The notes beneath the pieces were generated by a model, which saw nothing but the letters and a program-made list of their open reading frames with translations, had not been told where the DNA came from and ran no database searches. From positions 1 to 57,669 of the forward strand of contig NZ_UPHQ01000192.1 of assembly GCF_900566055.1 (NCBI RefSeq): a stretch of DNA of 57,669 bases, written 5' to 3'. Below are positions 1 through 9,531 of this stretch, piece by piece (positions within the stretch are counted from its first letter, which is position 1; each line of letters starts with the position of its first letter). The DNA comes from Mycobacterium innocens. GTDB lineage: Bacteria; Actinomycetota; Actinomycetes; Mycobacteriales; Mycobacteriaceae. The position numbers and the translations under genes were made by a program.

Positions 1-175
1 TGGCAACTGAACACGCCGACACTGATACGATAATACATGACTACTTCACCCGCATCGCATGACCGTAAAACACCTGCTCACGAACAACATTGAGAATTCG
101 AAGCCCACTCAATAGGGGGAACTACGGCTTAGCTCAACGGCACCGACTCGGGTGGCGGTTCGGAACCACGAACCC

Positions 176-192
176 GCCAGCCATCGGCTGGC
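176..192. terminator. Short GC-rich hairpin after the HerA-like gene
   Basis: A perfect 7-bp inverted repeat (GCCAGCC, loop ATC, GGCTGGC) lies about 40 bases past the stop codon of the leftward ATPase gene. There is no T-tract, as is usual in mycobacteria, so a terminator role is only inferred. I see no other gene or signal in bases 1–230. Confidence 0.35.
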
Positions 193-230
193 CGGACCCG
201 TCCCGCTTCGGCTTAGCGCAGGGCTAGTCG

Positions 231-1826
231 TTACTTGCGGCGGCGCCGCCCAGTGCCGAAGATGCTGCGGGTGATTTCGCGCACCCCGGTATTGATGGCG
301 CTCTTCACGGTCGGGTTCTTCAGAATCTCTTCCCACGCGACGGGGCCCTTGGGTTCAACGGGCGCCGGCATGGGCGGCACCTGAATATCGTCGGGCCACG
401 GCAGCGGATCGTACTTTCCCCTCGGCGGCTGGACCGGTGGCACCTCTGGAACCGGCGCATACTTGGCGTCCAGCATTTCGTGGGCGGACACCCGGTCGAT
501 GGTCTGGCCATACACGGCCTGCAGCGGGCTTGAGTGGGCCGCCGCGCCGACGGCGTCGGTGCCGATCGCGCCCATCAGCGATCGGGGAACCCGCATGCGG
601 GTCCAGGCCACCGGGGTCGGCGCGCCGTTCTCGGAGAGCACGGTCACGACGGCCTCACCGATGCCCAGCGACGTCAGCGCCGATTCCAGGTCGTATACAT
701 CGGTTTTCGGATACGTGCGAACGGTTTTGCTGAGCGCCTTTTGATCGTCGGGTGTGAACGCCCGTAGCGCATGCTGGATCCGCGCCCCCAGCTGAGACAG
801 CACGGTGTTGGGCAGATCCGTGGGCAATTGGGTGCAGAAGAACACCCCGACACCCTTGGAGCGAATGAGCTTGACCGTCTGCTCGACCTGCTCCAGGAAA
901 GCCTTGGAGGCGTCGGTGAACAGCAAGTGCGCCTCGTCGAAAAAGAAGACCAGCTTAGGCTTGTCCAGATCCCCCACCTCGGGCAGATAGGTGAACAGGT
1001 CGGCCAGCACCCACATCAAGAAGGTGGAGAACAGCACGGGGCGCAGCGACTGACCGCTGAACTCCAGCAGCGAGATGATGCCGCGGCCCTGGCTATCTAC
1101 GCGTATCAGGTCGTCAGGTCTCAGTTCCGGTTCGCCGAAGAAGGTGTCAGCACCTTCGGCTTCAAGGTTGACCAATGCTCGCAGGATGACGCCGGCAGTC
1201 GTCGGCGAAACGGCGCCAAGGGCTTTCAGCTCCGCCTTGCCCTGGTCGCTGGTCAGATGGCTGATCACGGTACGCAGATCTTTCAAGTCCAGCAACGGAA
1301 GTCCCCGCTGGTCGGCCCAGTGGAAGACCAGCCCCAGCGTTGATTCCTGGGTAGCGTTGAGCCCCAACACCTTTGACAAGAGAATAGGTCCGAAGCTGGA
1401 GATGGTCGCGCGCACCGGGACACCGACTCCACTGGTACCCAGCGACAGGAACTCCACCGGGAAGGCCGTAGGCGTCCAATTGTCACCGGTATCTTTCGCC
1501 CGTGCGGCCGCCTTGTCGTTGGCCTCTCCCGCCCGGGATAGTCCGGACAGGTCGCCTTTCACGTCGGCCATGAGCACGGCCACGCCCGCAGCGCTGAGCT
1601 GCTCGGCGATGAGCTGCAGCGTTTTGGTTTTCCCGGTTCCAGTGGCCCCGGCTACCAAACCGTGCCGGTTGATAGTGGCCAGTGGAATGCGAATCTGCGC
1701 AGTGGAGTCGGCGTCGCCGTCGACAACGACGGTGCCCAATTCCAGCGCCTGGCCTGCCACGGAGTAACCGGCCGCGATCCGCTGCGCGGGCTCGCCAAGC
1801 CCGCCGGCCGCCGCTTCGGTGCTCAT
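231..1826 (-). CDS. HerA/DUF853-type P-loop ATPase (Rv2510c homologue)
   Basis: This 531-residue protein is a HerA/FtsK-like ATPase of the DUF853 group, thought to act as a DNA translocase or helicase-like motor. Walker A is [10 protein letters not shown] at residues 60–69, and a Walker B of the form [11 protein letters not shown] lies near the middle. A Pro-rich segment ([17 protein letters not shown]) precedes a basic C-terminus ending GRRRRK. The ATG at 1826 is preceded by a GAGG ribosome-binding site. It is divergent from orn across about 100 bases, the same arrangement as Rv2510c–orn in M. tuberculosis. Length and sequence match that family; the cellular role is not established. Confidence 0.9.
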   Translation of the reverse strand: MSTEAAAGGLGEPAQRIAAGYSVAGQALELGTVVVDGDADSTAQIRIPLATINRHGLVAGATGTGKTKTLQLIAEQLSAAGVAVLMADVKGDLSGLSRAGEANDKAAARAKDTGDNWTPTAFPVEFLSLGTSGVGVPVRATISSFGPILLSKVLGLNATQESTLGLVFHWADQRGLPLLDLKDLRTVISHLTSDQGKAELKALGAVSPTTAGVILRALVNLEAEGADTFFGEPELRPDDLIRVDSQGRGIISLLEFSGQSLRPVLFSTFLMWVLADLFTYLPEVGDLDKPKLVFFFDEAHLLFTDASKAFLEQVEQTVKLIRSKGVGVFFCTQLPTDLPNTVLSQLGARIQHALRAFTPDDQKALSKTVRTYPKTDVYDLESALTSLGIGEAVVTVLSENGAPTPVAWTRMRVPRSLMGAIGTDAVGAAAHSSPLQAVYGQTIDRVSAHEMLDAKYAPVPEVPPVQPPRGKYDPLPWPDDIQVPPMPAPVEPKGPVAWEEILKNPTVKSAINTGVREITRSIFGTGRRRRK

Positions 1827-1933
1827 CGCGCCACCTCTTCCCCGTCGTTACCCGTACCACTTGGCAAAGCAATCACACTACTTGCCCGGGTGTTGCGGTT
1901 ACGACCGCGGCGATGGGCCTACTCTTGAGCGCT

Positions 1934-2581
1934 GTGCGTGACGAACTGGTGTGGATCGACTGCGAGATGACCGGGCTGAATATCGCTTCGGACAAGTTGA
2001 TCGAGATCGCCGTGCTGGTCACCGACGCCGACCTGAACATTCTCGGGGACGGAGTGGACGTGGTGATCCACGCCGACGACGATGCGCTGTCGTCGATGAT
2101 CGACGTCGTTGCCGAGATGCACACCCGCTCGGGACTGATCGAGGAAGTCAAGGCTTCCACCGTCGACCTGGCGATGGCCGAAGCGATGGTGCTCGACTAC
2201 ATCAACGAACACGTCAAGCAACCCAAGACGGCGCCGCTGGCGGGAAACTCCATCGCCACCGACCGGTCCTTCATTGCCCGCGACATGCCCGCGCTGGACG
2301 CGTTTCTGCACTACCGGATGATCGACGTCAGCTCGATCAAGGAGCTCTGCCGGCGCTGGTATCCGCGTATCTACTTCGGCCAGCCGCCCAAAGGCCTGGC
2401 GCACCGCGCGTTGGCCGATATTCACGAATCCATTCGCGAACTGCGCTACTACCGGCGCACCGCGTTCGTCCCTCCGCCGGGGCCATCTACCAGCGAAATC
2501 GCCGCAGTAGCCGCCGATCTTCAAGGCGAAGCCGACGCACCGGGGATAATCGATTCGGCCGAGGAGCCTCCGACCGGCTAA
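1934..2581 (+). CDS. orn: Oligoribonuclease
   Basis: Orn is a DEDD-family 3'-to-5' exoribonuclease that degrades 2–5-nt RNA, including pGpG. The N-terminal exonuclease I motif WIDCEMTG carries the metal-binding Asp and Glu; the Exo II region is [10 protein letters not shown] and the Exo III region is [11 protein letters not shown], the usual Orn ending before a variable acidic tail. I chose GTG 1934 (V-R-D-E-L) because it aligns with the start used for the M. tuberculosis protein; TTG 1925 would add three residues. The product is 215 residues. The upstream open frame back to 1682 overlaps the divergent gene and is not coding. Confidence 0.95.
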   Translation: MRDELVWIDCEMTGLNIASDKLIEIAVLVTDADLNILGDGVDVVIHADDDALSSMIDVVAEMHTRSGLIEEVKASTVDLAMAEAMVLDYINEHVKQPKTAPLAGNSIATDRSFIARDMPALDAFLHYRMIDVSSIKELCRRWYPRIYFGQPPKGLAHRALADIHESIRELRYYRRTAFVPPPGPSTSEIAAVAADLQGEADAPGIIDSAEEPPTG

Positions 2582-2632
2582 TATCGACGTCGCCGCTCGT
2601 TAGCCCTCTGGGAGGACTGGCCGGCGGCCATG

Positions 2633-2708
2633 GTGAGTGTAGTTCAGTTGGTAGAGCACCAGGTTGTGATCCTGGGTGTCGCGGGTTCGAGTCCCGTCAC
2701 TCACCCCA
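2633..2708 (+). tRNA. hisT: tRNA-His (anticodon GTG)
   Basis: The cloverleaf can be folded by eye: acceptor stem GTGAGTG/CACTCAC, D arm with AGTTGGTA, anticodon loop TTGTGAT with GTG at 2666–2668, and T arm GCGGG-TTCGAGT-CCCGT. A G at 2632 can serve as the G-1 of tRNA-His opposite C2705. The CCA end is encoded at 2706–2708. It lies downstream of orn exactly as in M. tuberculosis. Confidence 0.97.
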
Positions 2709-2798
2709 CAGGTCAGAGGTGGTACTTAGCGACGCCCTGTTCAATGACCAACCGGCAACTGCACCCCGGCCGGCACCCAACGACACAGCGGTCAGGTA

Positions 2799-3781
2799 AT
2801 GCTTCGCTCGTGCGCCGACATCGCTCAATCTGCGCTGGCTAGCGAAGCATATGCCGTGCTCCTCGAGGAGCAGCCCACCGAGGGCATCGCCTGCCGTGTC
2901 TACAAGCAGCTCGGCGGGGACGACACGTTGGTGGTGCCGCTGTTCTTGGCCTACGCCTCCTGGGTGGACGAGCAGACCGAGCCGCTGGGCAGCGAACTCG
3001 GGGACACCGTCGACTACCGCTCCCTTGCCCGCTATTCGTCCAACAGCGGCAGTGCCATCGGCGGCAGCACGGAAGAGGCGGCCGTCCACGTGATCAACGA
3101 GGCCATCGAACGCGACGCCACAACGCTGTTCCTAGCGGTTCCTGATTCGCTCCATCGTCGCGGCCGCACGGGCCGTGCCGGCGTTTCTCGATCCTGAGAC
3201 CCTTCCGATCGAGCTACGCACGCTGCTCGAGCAGGTTCAGACCCGGATCGGGCGGGAGGTGTGGCTGATCGACGTCACCACCGACCTCGGAGTATCGAGC
3301 ACGTTGGCGTATTCGACCTGGCCCGCGCGGCCGATACCTGCGCGGGTACGGCGCGTCGCTATCGCGGTGCTAGCGTCTATCGAGCTTTGACCGAGCTGCT
3401 CGAAGTTCAGCTCACCGACCGCGGGGTAGTCCAGCGCTTGGAGGGCATCGAGCTGTGAAGGACCACCCGGTGCTGCAGGCCTGCGCCGAGCTCGACCTGC
3501 GGCCACCGGCCGCTTCCACGAGACTGGTGCCCTCCGTCGAGACCGCAGCCCCCTGCTCGCCCGCCGAGCACTTAAGCCAGTTGCTGTCGCGACTTGCCGA
3601 CCGGGGATTCACCGTCTACCTCGACGAAGCCCACCGCCTGTCCAACGGGATCACCGTCGTACACGTGCACATCCCGGGGCTGGAGCGCTTTCATATGATC
3701 GTCGACGGTCCGGCCGCCGTCGTGCCGGGACGCCGGGGAATGGCCGCCGTCGAGTTGACCGCCCCCGCCTGTCCGGTGTGA
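2799..3781 (+). pseudogene. Frameshifted YcaO-family remnant
   Basis: Four consecutive pieces in different frames together read as most of a YcaO domain, the ATP-dependent cyclodehydratase/thioamidation fold used in azoline peptide biosynthesis. Piece one (2799–~3170) has YSSNSGSAIGG and the ATP/Mg-binding pattern EAAVHVINEAIERDA. Piece two (~3172–3300) has VWLIDVTTDLGVSS, like the YcaO core strand. Piece three (~3300–3458) has YRALTELLEVQL, like the conserved ALTE helix. Piece four (3455–3781) has VHVHIPGLERF and VVPGRRG, like the C-terminal part. Each frame change loses the reading frame, so the gene is dead. The N-terminal third is missing or unrecognisable. No TOMM precursor, dehydrogenase or transporter genes are nearby. 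It sits directly after tRNA-His. Confidence 0.72.
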
Positions 3782-3802
3782 CTGCAGGAGCGCCGGCCAG
3801 GC

Positions 3803-4999
3803 TCAGGCCTTGGCGTTACCGGCGCGCCACTGATCCCATGGAATGTTCCAGTCCCCGAGGCCATCTGTGCCCGACAGCGTGCCTCCCACGGTGTTGACGA
3901 CTTCGACGATGTCACCGCTCTTGATGTGGTCGTAGAACCACTGGGCATTGCTCGGGCTCACGTTCAGGCATCCGTGGCTGGTGTTGGTGTGGCCTTGAGC
4001 GCCCACCGACCACGGCGCCGAGTGCACGAAGACGCCGCTGTAGGAAATCTGGGTGGCCCAGTCGACGTCGGTGCGATACCCGTTGGGCGAATTCACCGGA
4101 ACGCCATAGGTCGACGAGTCCATGATGATGTGTTTGAACCGCGCGCCCACGATGTAGACGCCGTTAGCGGTGGGTGTGCTGTCCTTACCCATCGACGTCG
4201 GCATGGTCTTGACGACCTCACCGTTGACCCGGATCGTCAGTATCTTGGTGCTGTCGTCCGCGGTCGCGACGACCTCATCGCCAATGGTGAAGTGCGTCTT
4301 GACGTTGTCCTCGCCGAACATTCCCTCGCCGAGATCGACGCCATAGGTGTTGACCGCCACGTCGACGGCGGTGCCGGGCTTCCAGAAATGCTCTGGGCGC
4401 CAACGCACCTCGCGGTTGTTCAACCAGTAGAAGGCGCCTTCGACCGGCGGGTTGGTGGTGATCTTGATGGCCTTCTCCGCAGCAACCCGGTCGGCGATGT
4501 TCTCGTCGAACCGGATCGCCACCGGCTCGCCGATCCCCACGACCTCGCCGTCGCCCGGATTCACATAGGGCATCGTCAGGTGTGCGGGCGAGCTGGTTTG
4601 AAATGTCATCTGGCGAGTCGCCGCGCCGCCCAGTCCGAGCGCCTTCGCGCTGAGCGTGTAGCGCCGGTTGTAGCCGAGTTGGTCGGTGGTCGACCAGTGC
4701 AGCCCGTCGGGGCTGAGCTGGCCGCTGATCGACTTGCCGTTTTCGTTCACCATGGTGACCGCCGCTAGCACACCGTCGGCAACGCTGACGGTGACGGGCG
4801 CATCAACGGTGACACCGACGGCTCCGTCGGTCACCGACGCGGTCAGCTTGGGCACCAGCAGGTCGGCGAAGGGTGTGCCCTTGTTGACGATGACCTTCAT
4901 CGGTGCCGGCGCACTGCCGCTGCTGCACGCCACGGCGAGAACAGCCACCGGGATCATGATCGCAGCCAGCCACGATCGACTTCTGCGCAAAGGCGTCAT
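3803..4999 (-). CDS. ldtB: L,D-transpeptidase lipoprotein LdtB (LdtMt2/Rv2518c homologue)
   Basis: This enzyme makes 3->3 meso-DAP cross-links in mycobacterial peptidoglycan and is a target of carbapenems. The 398-residue product has a signal peptide with a lipobox-like LAVAC near residue 23, two Ig-like domains, the YkuD catalytic domain with [13 protein letters not shown] (catalytic Cys344) and the C-terminal tail [17 protein letters not shown] seen in LdtMt2. ATG 4999 is chosen because GGAAGGT lies eight bases upstream; the GTG immediately before it is an alternative. Longer upstream in-frame sequence is not signal-peptide-like. It ends close to the YcaO remnant, convergent with it. Confidence 0.95.
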   Translation of the reverse strand: MTPLRRSRSWLAAIMIPVAVLAVACSSGSAPAPMKVIVNKGTPFADLLVPKLTASVTDGAVGVTVDAPVTVSVADGVLAAVTMVNENGKSISGQLSPDGLHWSTTDQLGYNRRYTLSAKALGLGGAATRQMTFQTSSPAHLTMPYVNPGDGEVVGIGEPVAIRFDENIADRVAAEKAIKITTNPPVEGAFYWLNNREVRWRPEHFWKPGTAVDVAVNTYGVDLGEGMFGEDNVKTHFTIGDEVVATADDSTKILTIRVNGEVVKTMPTSMGKDSTPTANGVYIVGARFKHIIMDSSTYGVPVNSPNGYRTDVDWATQISYSGVFVHSAPWSVGAQGHTNTSHGCLNVSPSNAQWFYDHIKSGDIVEVVNTVGGTLSGTDGLGDWNIPWDQWRAGNAKA

Positions 5000-5207
5000 C
5001 ACGTGACCTTCCAGATACTCTCGCTTACTTCGGTCACCGCTGACCCTGGATTGTTCCCTGTATTGTAGTGTCTGACCGCGGCCGCGACAGAATTTGTCGG
5101 CTTGTCGCCGTCGTTCAGTGTCGCACCTCACCCCGTCCTGATCTGGAGATTTCCCACTGCGCCACGATGCCTGTTATTGTCGCGTACGCGGTCTCTGGCC
5201 GTCCACG

Positions 5208-5280
<73 letters not shown>

Positions 5281-5519
5281 CCCCTCCCGTCGCGTTGGTC
5301 CGCCGGGTTGACCGGTCACCTTGGGGCGGCACTGCGATAGATACCGGCGCAACGCGGGAAGACCACCCGCACAAGGGAATTCGGTGGGCAATCTACCGCC
5401 GAACTGCACTGGTTTCCCCCGGTCGCCCGGTAACCGCAGGTCAAGCTTTCGCCAGATGCCTTGCGAGCCTGAAGGTTGCGTGTCACCCACGCGGCCAGTG
5501 ACGGTTGTCGCCGCAGCGC

Positions 5520-5747
5520 TCACCGATTCCTGATGTTGCGGATCACCACGATCACGACGACAGACCCGACGCCCACCAGGGTCACGGTCACCGCAGGCTT
5601 GGTGACGAATTCGATCACCTTGGCCTTGACGTCGTCGGCGAGGCGGCGGGGATTGGCACGCTCAACAAGCGAGTCGACCGTTGTCGCCAGCTGGTCGCGG
5701 GCGAGGTCGATCTCCTGCTTGATGGTCTCGGGATCACGGTCCGCCAC
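5520..5747 (-). CDS. Small DUF3618 membrane protein (Rv2520c homologue)
   Basis: The 75-residue protein has an acidic, amphipathic N-terminal half (DPETIKQEIDLARDQLATTVDSLVERANPRR pattern, split here only by description) typical of DUF3618, and one C-terminal transmembrane helix of Val/Ile-rich sequence ending in a basic RNIRNR. GTG 5747 is chosen because GGAGG lies eight bases upstream and it yields 75 residues, the family length; the TTG at 5762 would consume that ribosome-binding site. It is divergent from bcp with about 90 bases between. Function is unknown. Confidence 0.85.
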   Translation of the reverse strand: MADRDPETIKQEIDLARDQLATTVDSLVERANPRRLADDVKAKVIEFVTKPAVTVTLVGVGSVVVIVVIRNIRNR

Positions 5748-5838
5748 GTGTCTGTCCTCCAAGTAGGTGCACCTGACGAACTACCCTAGATGAGCCGGTG
5801 CGAGTCCCAACGCTCCGGTGAACAGAAAGGGACCTACG

Positions 5839-6312
5839 TTGAGCGAGTCCACCCGCCTGGCGCCCGGCGACAAAGCACCCGCGTTCAGCCTGCCCGACGC
5901 CGACGGAAACACCGTGTCGCTGGCCGACTACCGGGGGCGCCGCGTCGTCGTGTACTTCTACCCGGCCGCCTCGACACCGGGATGCACCAAAGAGGCCTGC
6001 GATTTCCGCGACAACCTCCGCGATCTCAACGACGCCGGCCTGGATGTGGTGGGAATCTCCCCCGACCCGCCGGCCAAGCTGGCCAAGTTCCGCGACGCCG
6101 AGGGACTGACGTTCCCGCTGCTGTCCGATCCCGATTGCACGGTATTGACGGCCTGGGGCGCCTATGGCGAGAAGAAGATGTACGGCAAGACCGTCCGGGG
6201 TGTGATCCGGTCCACATTCGTCGTCGACGAGAAGGGCAAGGTCGCCCTGGCGCAGTACAACGTCAAGGCCACCGGACACGTCGCCAAGCTTCGCCGCGAC
6301 CTGTCGGTCTGA
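5839..6312 (+). CDS. bcp: Thioredoxin-dependent peroxiredoxin Bcp (PrxQ type)
   Basis: Bcp reduces hydrogen and organic peroxides using thioredoxin. The AhpC/TSA fold is complete: peroxidatic Cys49 in STPGCTKEAC and resolving Cys54 five residues later, the PrxQ arrangement. The start is taken as TTG 5839 because AAAGGGA precedes it at good spacing and the 157-residue product matches the M. tuberculosis Bcp length; an in-frame ATG at 5818 would put seven extra residues over the ribosome-binding site. It ends base-to-base against the convergent M20 peptidase. Confidence 0.93.
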   Translation: MSESTRLAPGDKAPAFSLPDADGNTVSLADYRGRRVVVYFYPAASTPGCTKEACDFRDNLRDLNDAGLDVVGISPDPPAKLAKFRDAEGLTFPLLSDPDCTVLTAWGAYGEKKMYGKTVRGVIRSTFVVDEKGKVALAQYNVKATGHVAKLRRDLSV

Positions 6313-7653
6313 TCAGGTCAGGTTGGCCAGCAACAGCGCTTCGGCGATCGCGGCCCGCTCCCACAACCCCAGGTGCAGGCTTTCGTTGACGCTGTGCGCC
6401 TGCGTCGCGGGATCCTCGACGCCGGTGACCAGAATCTTCGCCGCAGGGAACGCCCGGGCGAACTCGGCGATGAACGGAATCGACCCACCCATGCCCATGT
6501 CGATGGGATCGGTACCCCACGCCCGCCGGAACGCGGCCCGGGCGGCGTCATAGACCGGGCCGCTGGCCTCGATGGCGTACGGCTGGCCGACCTCGCCGCG
6601 CCGGACACTGACCTGTGCGCCCCACGGCACGTGGCGCTGCAGATGGGCCTCCAGGGCGTCCAGGTGCGCGACGGCGTCACCGCCGGGCGCAACTCGCAGA
6701 CTGATCTTGGCTCGAGCCCGCGGAGTCAATGTATTCGACGCTGCCGCAACCGATGTGGTGTCGATGCCGATCACGGTGATCGCGGGTTTGGCCCAAAGCC
6801 GCTGGGGCACCGAACCGGATCCGATTTCCGATACCCCGTCGAGCAGACCCGCGCCTGTGCGCACCCGCTCGGGCGGGTAGTCCGGCAAATTCAGGGCCGC
6901 AACGTCGGTTTCATGCAGCCCTGCGACTGCCACGTTGCCGTCGTCGTCGTGCAAGCTGGCCAGCAGCCGCACCAGTACGCTCAACGCGTCGGGAACCACA
7001 CCGCCCCACAAACCGGAGTGCAGCCCGTGGTCGAGCGTGGCGACCTCGACCACGCAATCGGCCAATCCGCGTAGCGACACCGTCAGCGCGGGGATGTCGG
7101 TGCTCCAATTGTCCGAGTCGGCGATGACGATCACGTCGGCGGCCAGCATGTCTCGGTGGGCGGCGAGCAATCGGCCCAGTGACGGAGATCCGGATTCTTC
7201 CTCGCCCTCGACGAAGACGGTCACGCCCACCGGCGGCCGGCCGCCGTGGGCCCGGAATGCGGCCAAATGCGTTGCGATACCAGCCTTGTCGTCGGCGGTG
7301 CCACGCCCGTACAGTCGTCCGTCGCGTTCGGTGGGCTCGAAAGGCGGCGACGCCCACTGATCGCGGTCACCCTCGGGCTGCACGTCATGGTGGGCATACA
7401 GCAGCGCCGTCGGCGCACCCGGTGGCGCCGGATACCGCGCGATGACCGCCGGCGCACCGCCTTCACTGACTATCCGCACATCGTCAAAACCCGCCTGCGA
7501 CAACAGATCCGCCACCACCTGCGCACTGCGATGTACCTGATCGTGTCGCGCCGGATCGGCCCACACGGAGTCGATGCGTACCAGATCTTCGAGATCACGC
7601 CGCACCGACGGCAACACCGCACGAACCCGCTCAACCAGATCAGTCACGATCAC
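6313..7653 (-). CDS. M20-family zinc dipeptidase (Rv2522c homologue)
   Basis: The 446-residue protein is an M20A metallopeptidase (dipeptidase/ArgE/DapE-like). Metal ligands are readable: YAHHDVQPEG (His88, Asp90), GRGTADDKAG (bridging Asp121), the catalytic/metal pair in FVEGEEESGS, and the last His in AHSVNESLHLG. A dimerisation domain lies between. The start is GTG 7653. Neighbours bcp (convergent) and acpS/fas further right match M. tuberculosis, but three extra genes separate it from acpS here. The substrate is unknown. Confidence 0.9.
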   Translation of the reverse strand: MIVTDLVERVRAVLPSVRRDLEDLVRIDSVWADPARHDQVHRSAQVVADLLSQAGFDDVRIVSEGGAPAVIARYPAPPGAPTALLYAHHDVQPEGDRDQWASPPFEPTERDGRLYGRGTADDKAGIATHLAAFRAHGGRPPVGVTVFVEGEEESGSPSLGRLLAAHRDMLAADVIVIADSDNWSTDIPALTVSLRGLADCVVEVATLDHGLHSGLWGGVVPDALSVLVRLLASLHDDDGNVAVAGLHETDVAALNLPDYPPERVRTGAGLLDGVSEIGSGSVPQRLWAKPAITVIGIDTTSVAAASNTLTPRARAKISLRVAPGGDAVAHLDALEAHLQRHVPWGAQVSVRRGEVGQPYAIEASGPVYDAARAAFRRAWGTDPIDMGMGGSIPFIAEFARAFPAAKILVTGVEDPATQAHSVNESLHLGLWERAAIAEALLLANLT

Positions 7654-7677
7654 GAGGCTAGCTATGCTGAGCCCGAT

Positions 7678-8823
7678 ATGGCGACGCGCGGCCCCGACCC
7701 GGCAGCGCCGCTCTGGCGGGCGGCGCAGCTGTTCCGGCTATTGAGCTGCGTTTACGCCCTGGGGTTTCAGATCGCGGTCAACGCCGACCTGCGGCTGCCG
7801 GCGTTGGGCTGGGCGCTCTTCACGGTGCTGATCGGCTGGAGCGCGGCGTGCGCGCTCGCCTACCTCCGCGGCTTCGGCCGCCGGCCTGCCTGGGTGATCG
7901 CCGAGATTGCAGTCGTGGTGCTGCTGATGCTGTCCACCAAGGTGGTAGCCACCGGGCAATGGGCACTGGATAACCAGACCTGGCCGACAACCCTGTGGGC
8001 CAGCAACGCCACCATTTCGGCGGCCCTGCAGGCCGGTCCGGCCGGCGGCATGTTGACCGGTGTGGCGCTGACGGCGGCCAACGAAGCCGTCAAGGGTTAC
8101 GTCAACGTCAACCTCGGTCGCAGTGCGACCATTGTCATCGAGCTGGCAGTCGGCCTCGCGGTGGGGATGGCCGCTCGGACCGCCCGGCGTGCCCACGACG
8201 AACTGCAACGAGCCGCCGAACTGTCGGCAGCGCTGCACGAGCGGGAACGGCTGTCCCGGCAAGTTCATGACGGGGTCATCCAGGTGTTGGCCCTGGTCGC
8301 CAAGAGGGGTCACGAAATAGGCGGCGACGCAGCCGAATTAGCGAAACTCGCCAGCGAACAAGAAGGCGCGCTGCGCCGTTGGGTGATCTCCACCGACACC
8401 GAGCACGACGGCGACAGCGAGTCGGTCGACCTTGGTGCTCTGTTGCGGCGGCGGGCGTCCGACCAGGTGTCCATGAGCTTGCCGGGAACGCCGGTGCCGC
8501 TGGCGCGTGGGGTGGCCACCGAGTTGGACGCGGCGGTGGGCAATGCCCTGGACAATGTTCGCTTGCACGCCGGGCCGAACGCCCGCGCCTATGTGCTACT
8601 GGAAGATATGGGCGATGTGGTGACGGTGAGCGTTCGCGACGACGGTGTCGGCATCGCCGCGGGGCGCCTCGAAGAGGCCGCCGGCCAGGGTCGGCTTGGG
8701 GTCTCGAAGTCGATCGTGGGGCGGTTGGCGGCGCTGGGCGGCACCGCGCAGCTGAGCACGAACACGGGCGAGGGCACCGAGTGGGAACTGACGGTGCCGC
8801 GCCGGGAAGGACGTCATGAGTGA
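7678..8823 (+). CDS. MacS-family sensor histidine kinase
   Basis: This 381-residue kinase has a membrane-embedded N-terminal sensor (several hydrophobic helices in residues 15–165), then a HisKA_3 dimerisation helix with RLSRQVHDGVIQVL (phosphoacceptor His197), and a HATPase domain with GNALDNVRLHAG (N box) and RDDGVGI (G1 box). The sensor region resembles actinobacterial MacS/DUF5931. ATG 7678 is the first in-frame start after the divergent peptidase gene; only 24 bases separate the two starts, so the promoters overlap. It overlaps the response regulator by an ATGAGTGA junction, so the pair is co-translated. Confidence 0.87.
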   Translation: MATRGPDPAAPLWRAAQLFRLLSCVYALGFQIAVNADLRLPALGWALFTVLIGWSAACALAYLRGFGRRPAWVIAEIAVVVLLMLSTKVVATGQWALDNQTWPTTLWASNATISAALQAGPAGGMLTGVALTAANEAVKGYVNVNLGRSATIVIELAVGLAVGMAARTARRAHDELQRAAELSAALHERERLSRQVHDGVIQVLALVAKRGHEIGGDAAELAKLASEQEGALRRWVISTDTEHDGDSESVDLGALLRRRASDQVSMSLPGTPVPLARGVATELDAAVGNALDNVRLHAGPNARAYVLLEDMGDVVTVSVRDDGVGIAAGRLEEAAGQGRLGVSKSIVGRLAALGGTAQLSTNTGEGTEWELTVPRREGRHE

Positions 8824-9472
8824 GCAGCAATTCCCGACCGTGATGGTTGTCGATGACCATCCGATCTGGCGCGACGCGGTCGCGCGCGACCTTGCCGACG
8901 ACGGGTTCAACGTAGTCGCCACCGCCGACGGCGTTGCGGCGGCGCGGCGACGGGCCGCGGTCGTCAAGCCGGACGTGGTGCTCATGGACATGCGACTGGC
9001 CGACGGCGATGGCGTGCAGGCGACGACGGAGGTGCTCGAGGTGTCCCCTGCTACCCGGGTGCTGGTCCTGTCGGCCTCGGACGAACGCGAGGACGTCTTG
9101 GAGGCGGTCAAAGCCGGGGCGACGGGATACCTGGTCAAGAGCGCCTCCAAGGCGGAATTGAGTGACGCCGTGCGAGCCACCGCGGCCGGGCGTGCCGTGT
9201 TCACCCCGAGCCTGGCCGGGTTGGTACTGGGTGAATACCGGCGCATCGCCACGAGCCCCGACTCGGGGCCGGCTCGTCCCAGCCTCACCGAGCGGGAGAC
9301 CGAAGTACTGCGATACGTAGCAAAAGGATTGTCCGCCAAGCAGATTGCCGAAAGGCTGTCGTTGAGTCACCGCACCGTCGAAAACCACGTCCAGGCGACG
9401 TTCCGCAAGTTGCAGGTGGCCAACCGGGTGGAGTTGACCCGCTACGCCATCGAGCACGGGCTCGACGAGTAG
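8816..9472 (+). CDS. LuxR/NarL-family response regulator
   Basis: The 218-residue protein has a receiver domain with the acidic pocket VVDDHP, phosphoacceptor Asp58 (VVLMDMR) and the conserved Lys in GYLVKSAS, followed by a LuxR C-terminal helix-turn-helix (LTERETEVLRYVAKGLSAKQIAERL, quoted as LTERETEVLRYVAKG). Its start overlaps the kinase stop by eight bases, so it is the cognate regulator of that MacS-like kinase. The targets are unknown; the following membrane protein gene is an obvious candidate by position. Confidence 0.92.
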   Translation: MSEQQFPTVMVVDDHPIWRDAVARDLADDGFNVVATADGVAAARRRAAVVKPDVVLMDMRLADGDGVQATTEVLEVSPATRVLVLSASDEREDVLEAVKAGATGYLVKSASKAELSDAVRATAAGRAVFTPSLAGLVLGEYRRIATSPDSGPARPSLTERETEVLRYVAKGLSAKQIAERLSLSHRTVENHVQATFRKLQVANRVELTRYAIEHGLDE

Positions 9473-9531
9473 CCCGGAATCGGGTAGTCCTACTCATCCG
9501 CTTCGATGCGTCACCCGGCATGGTGGCCGCC

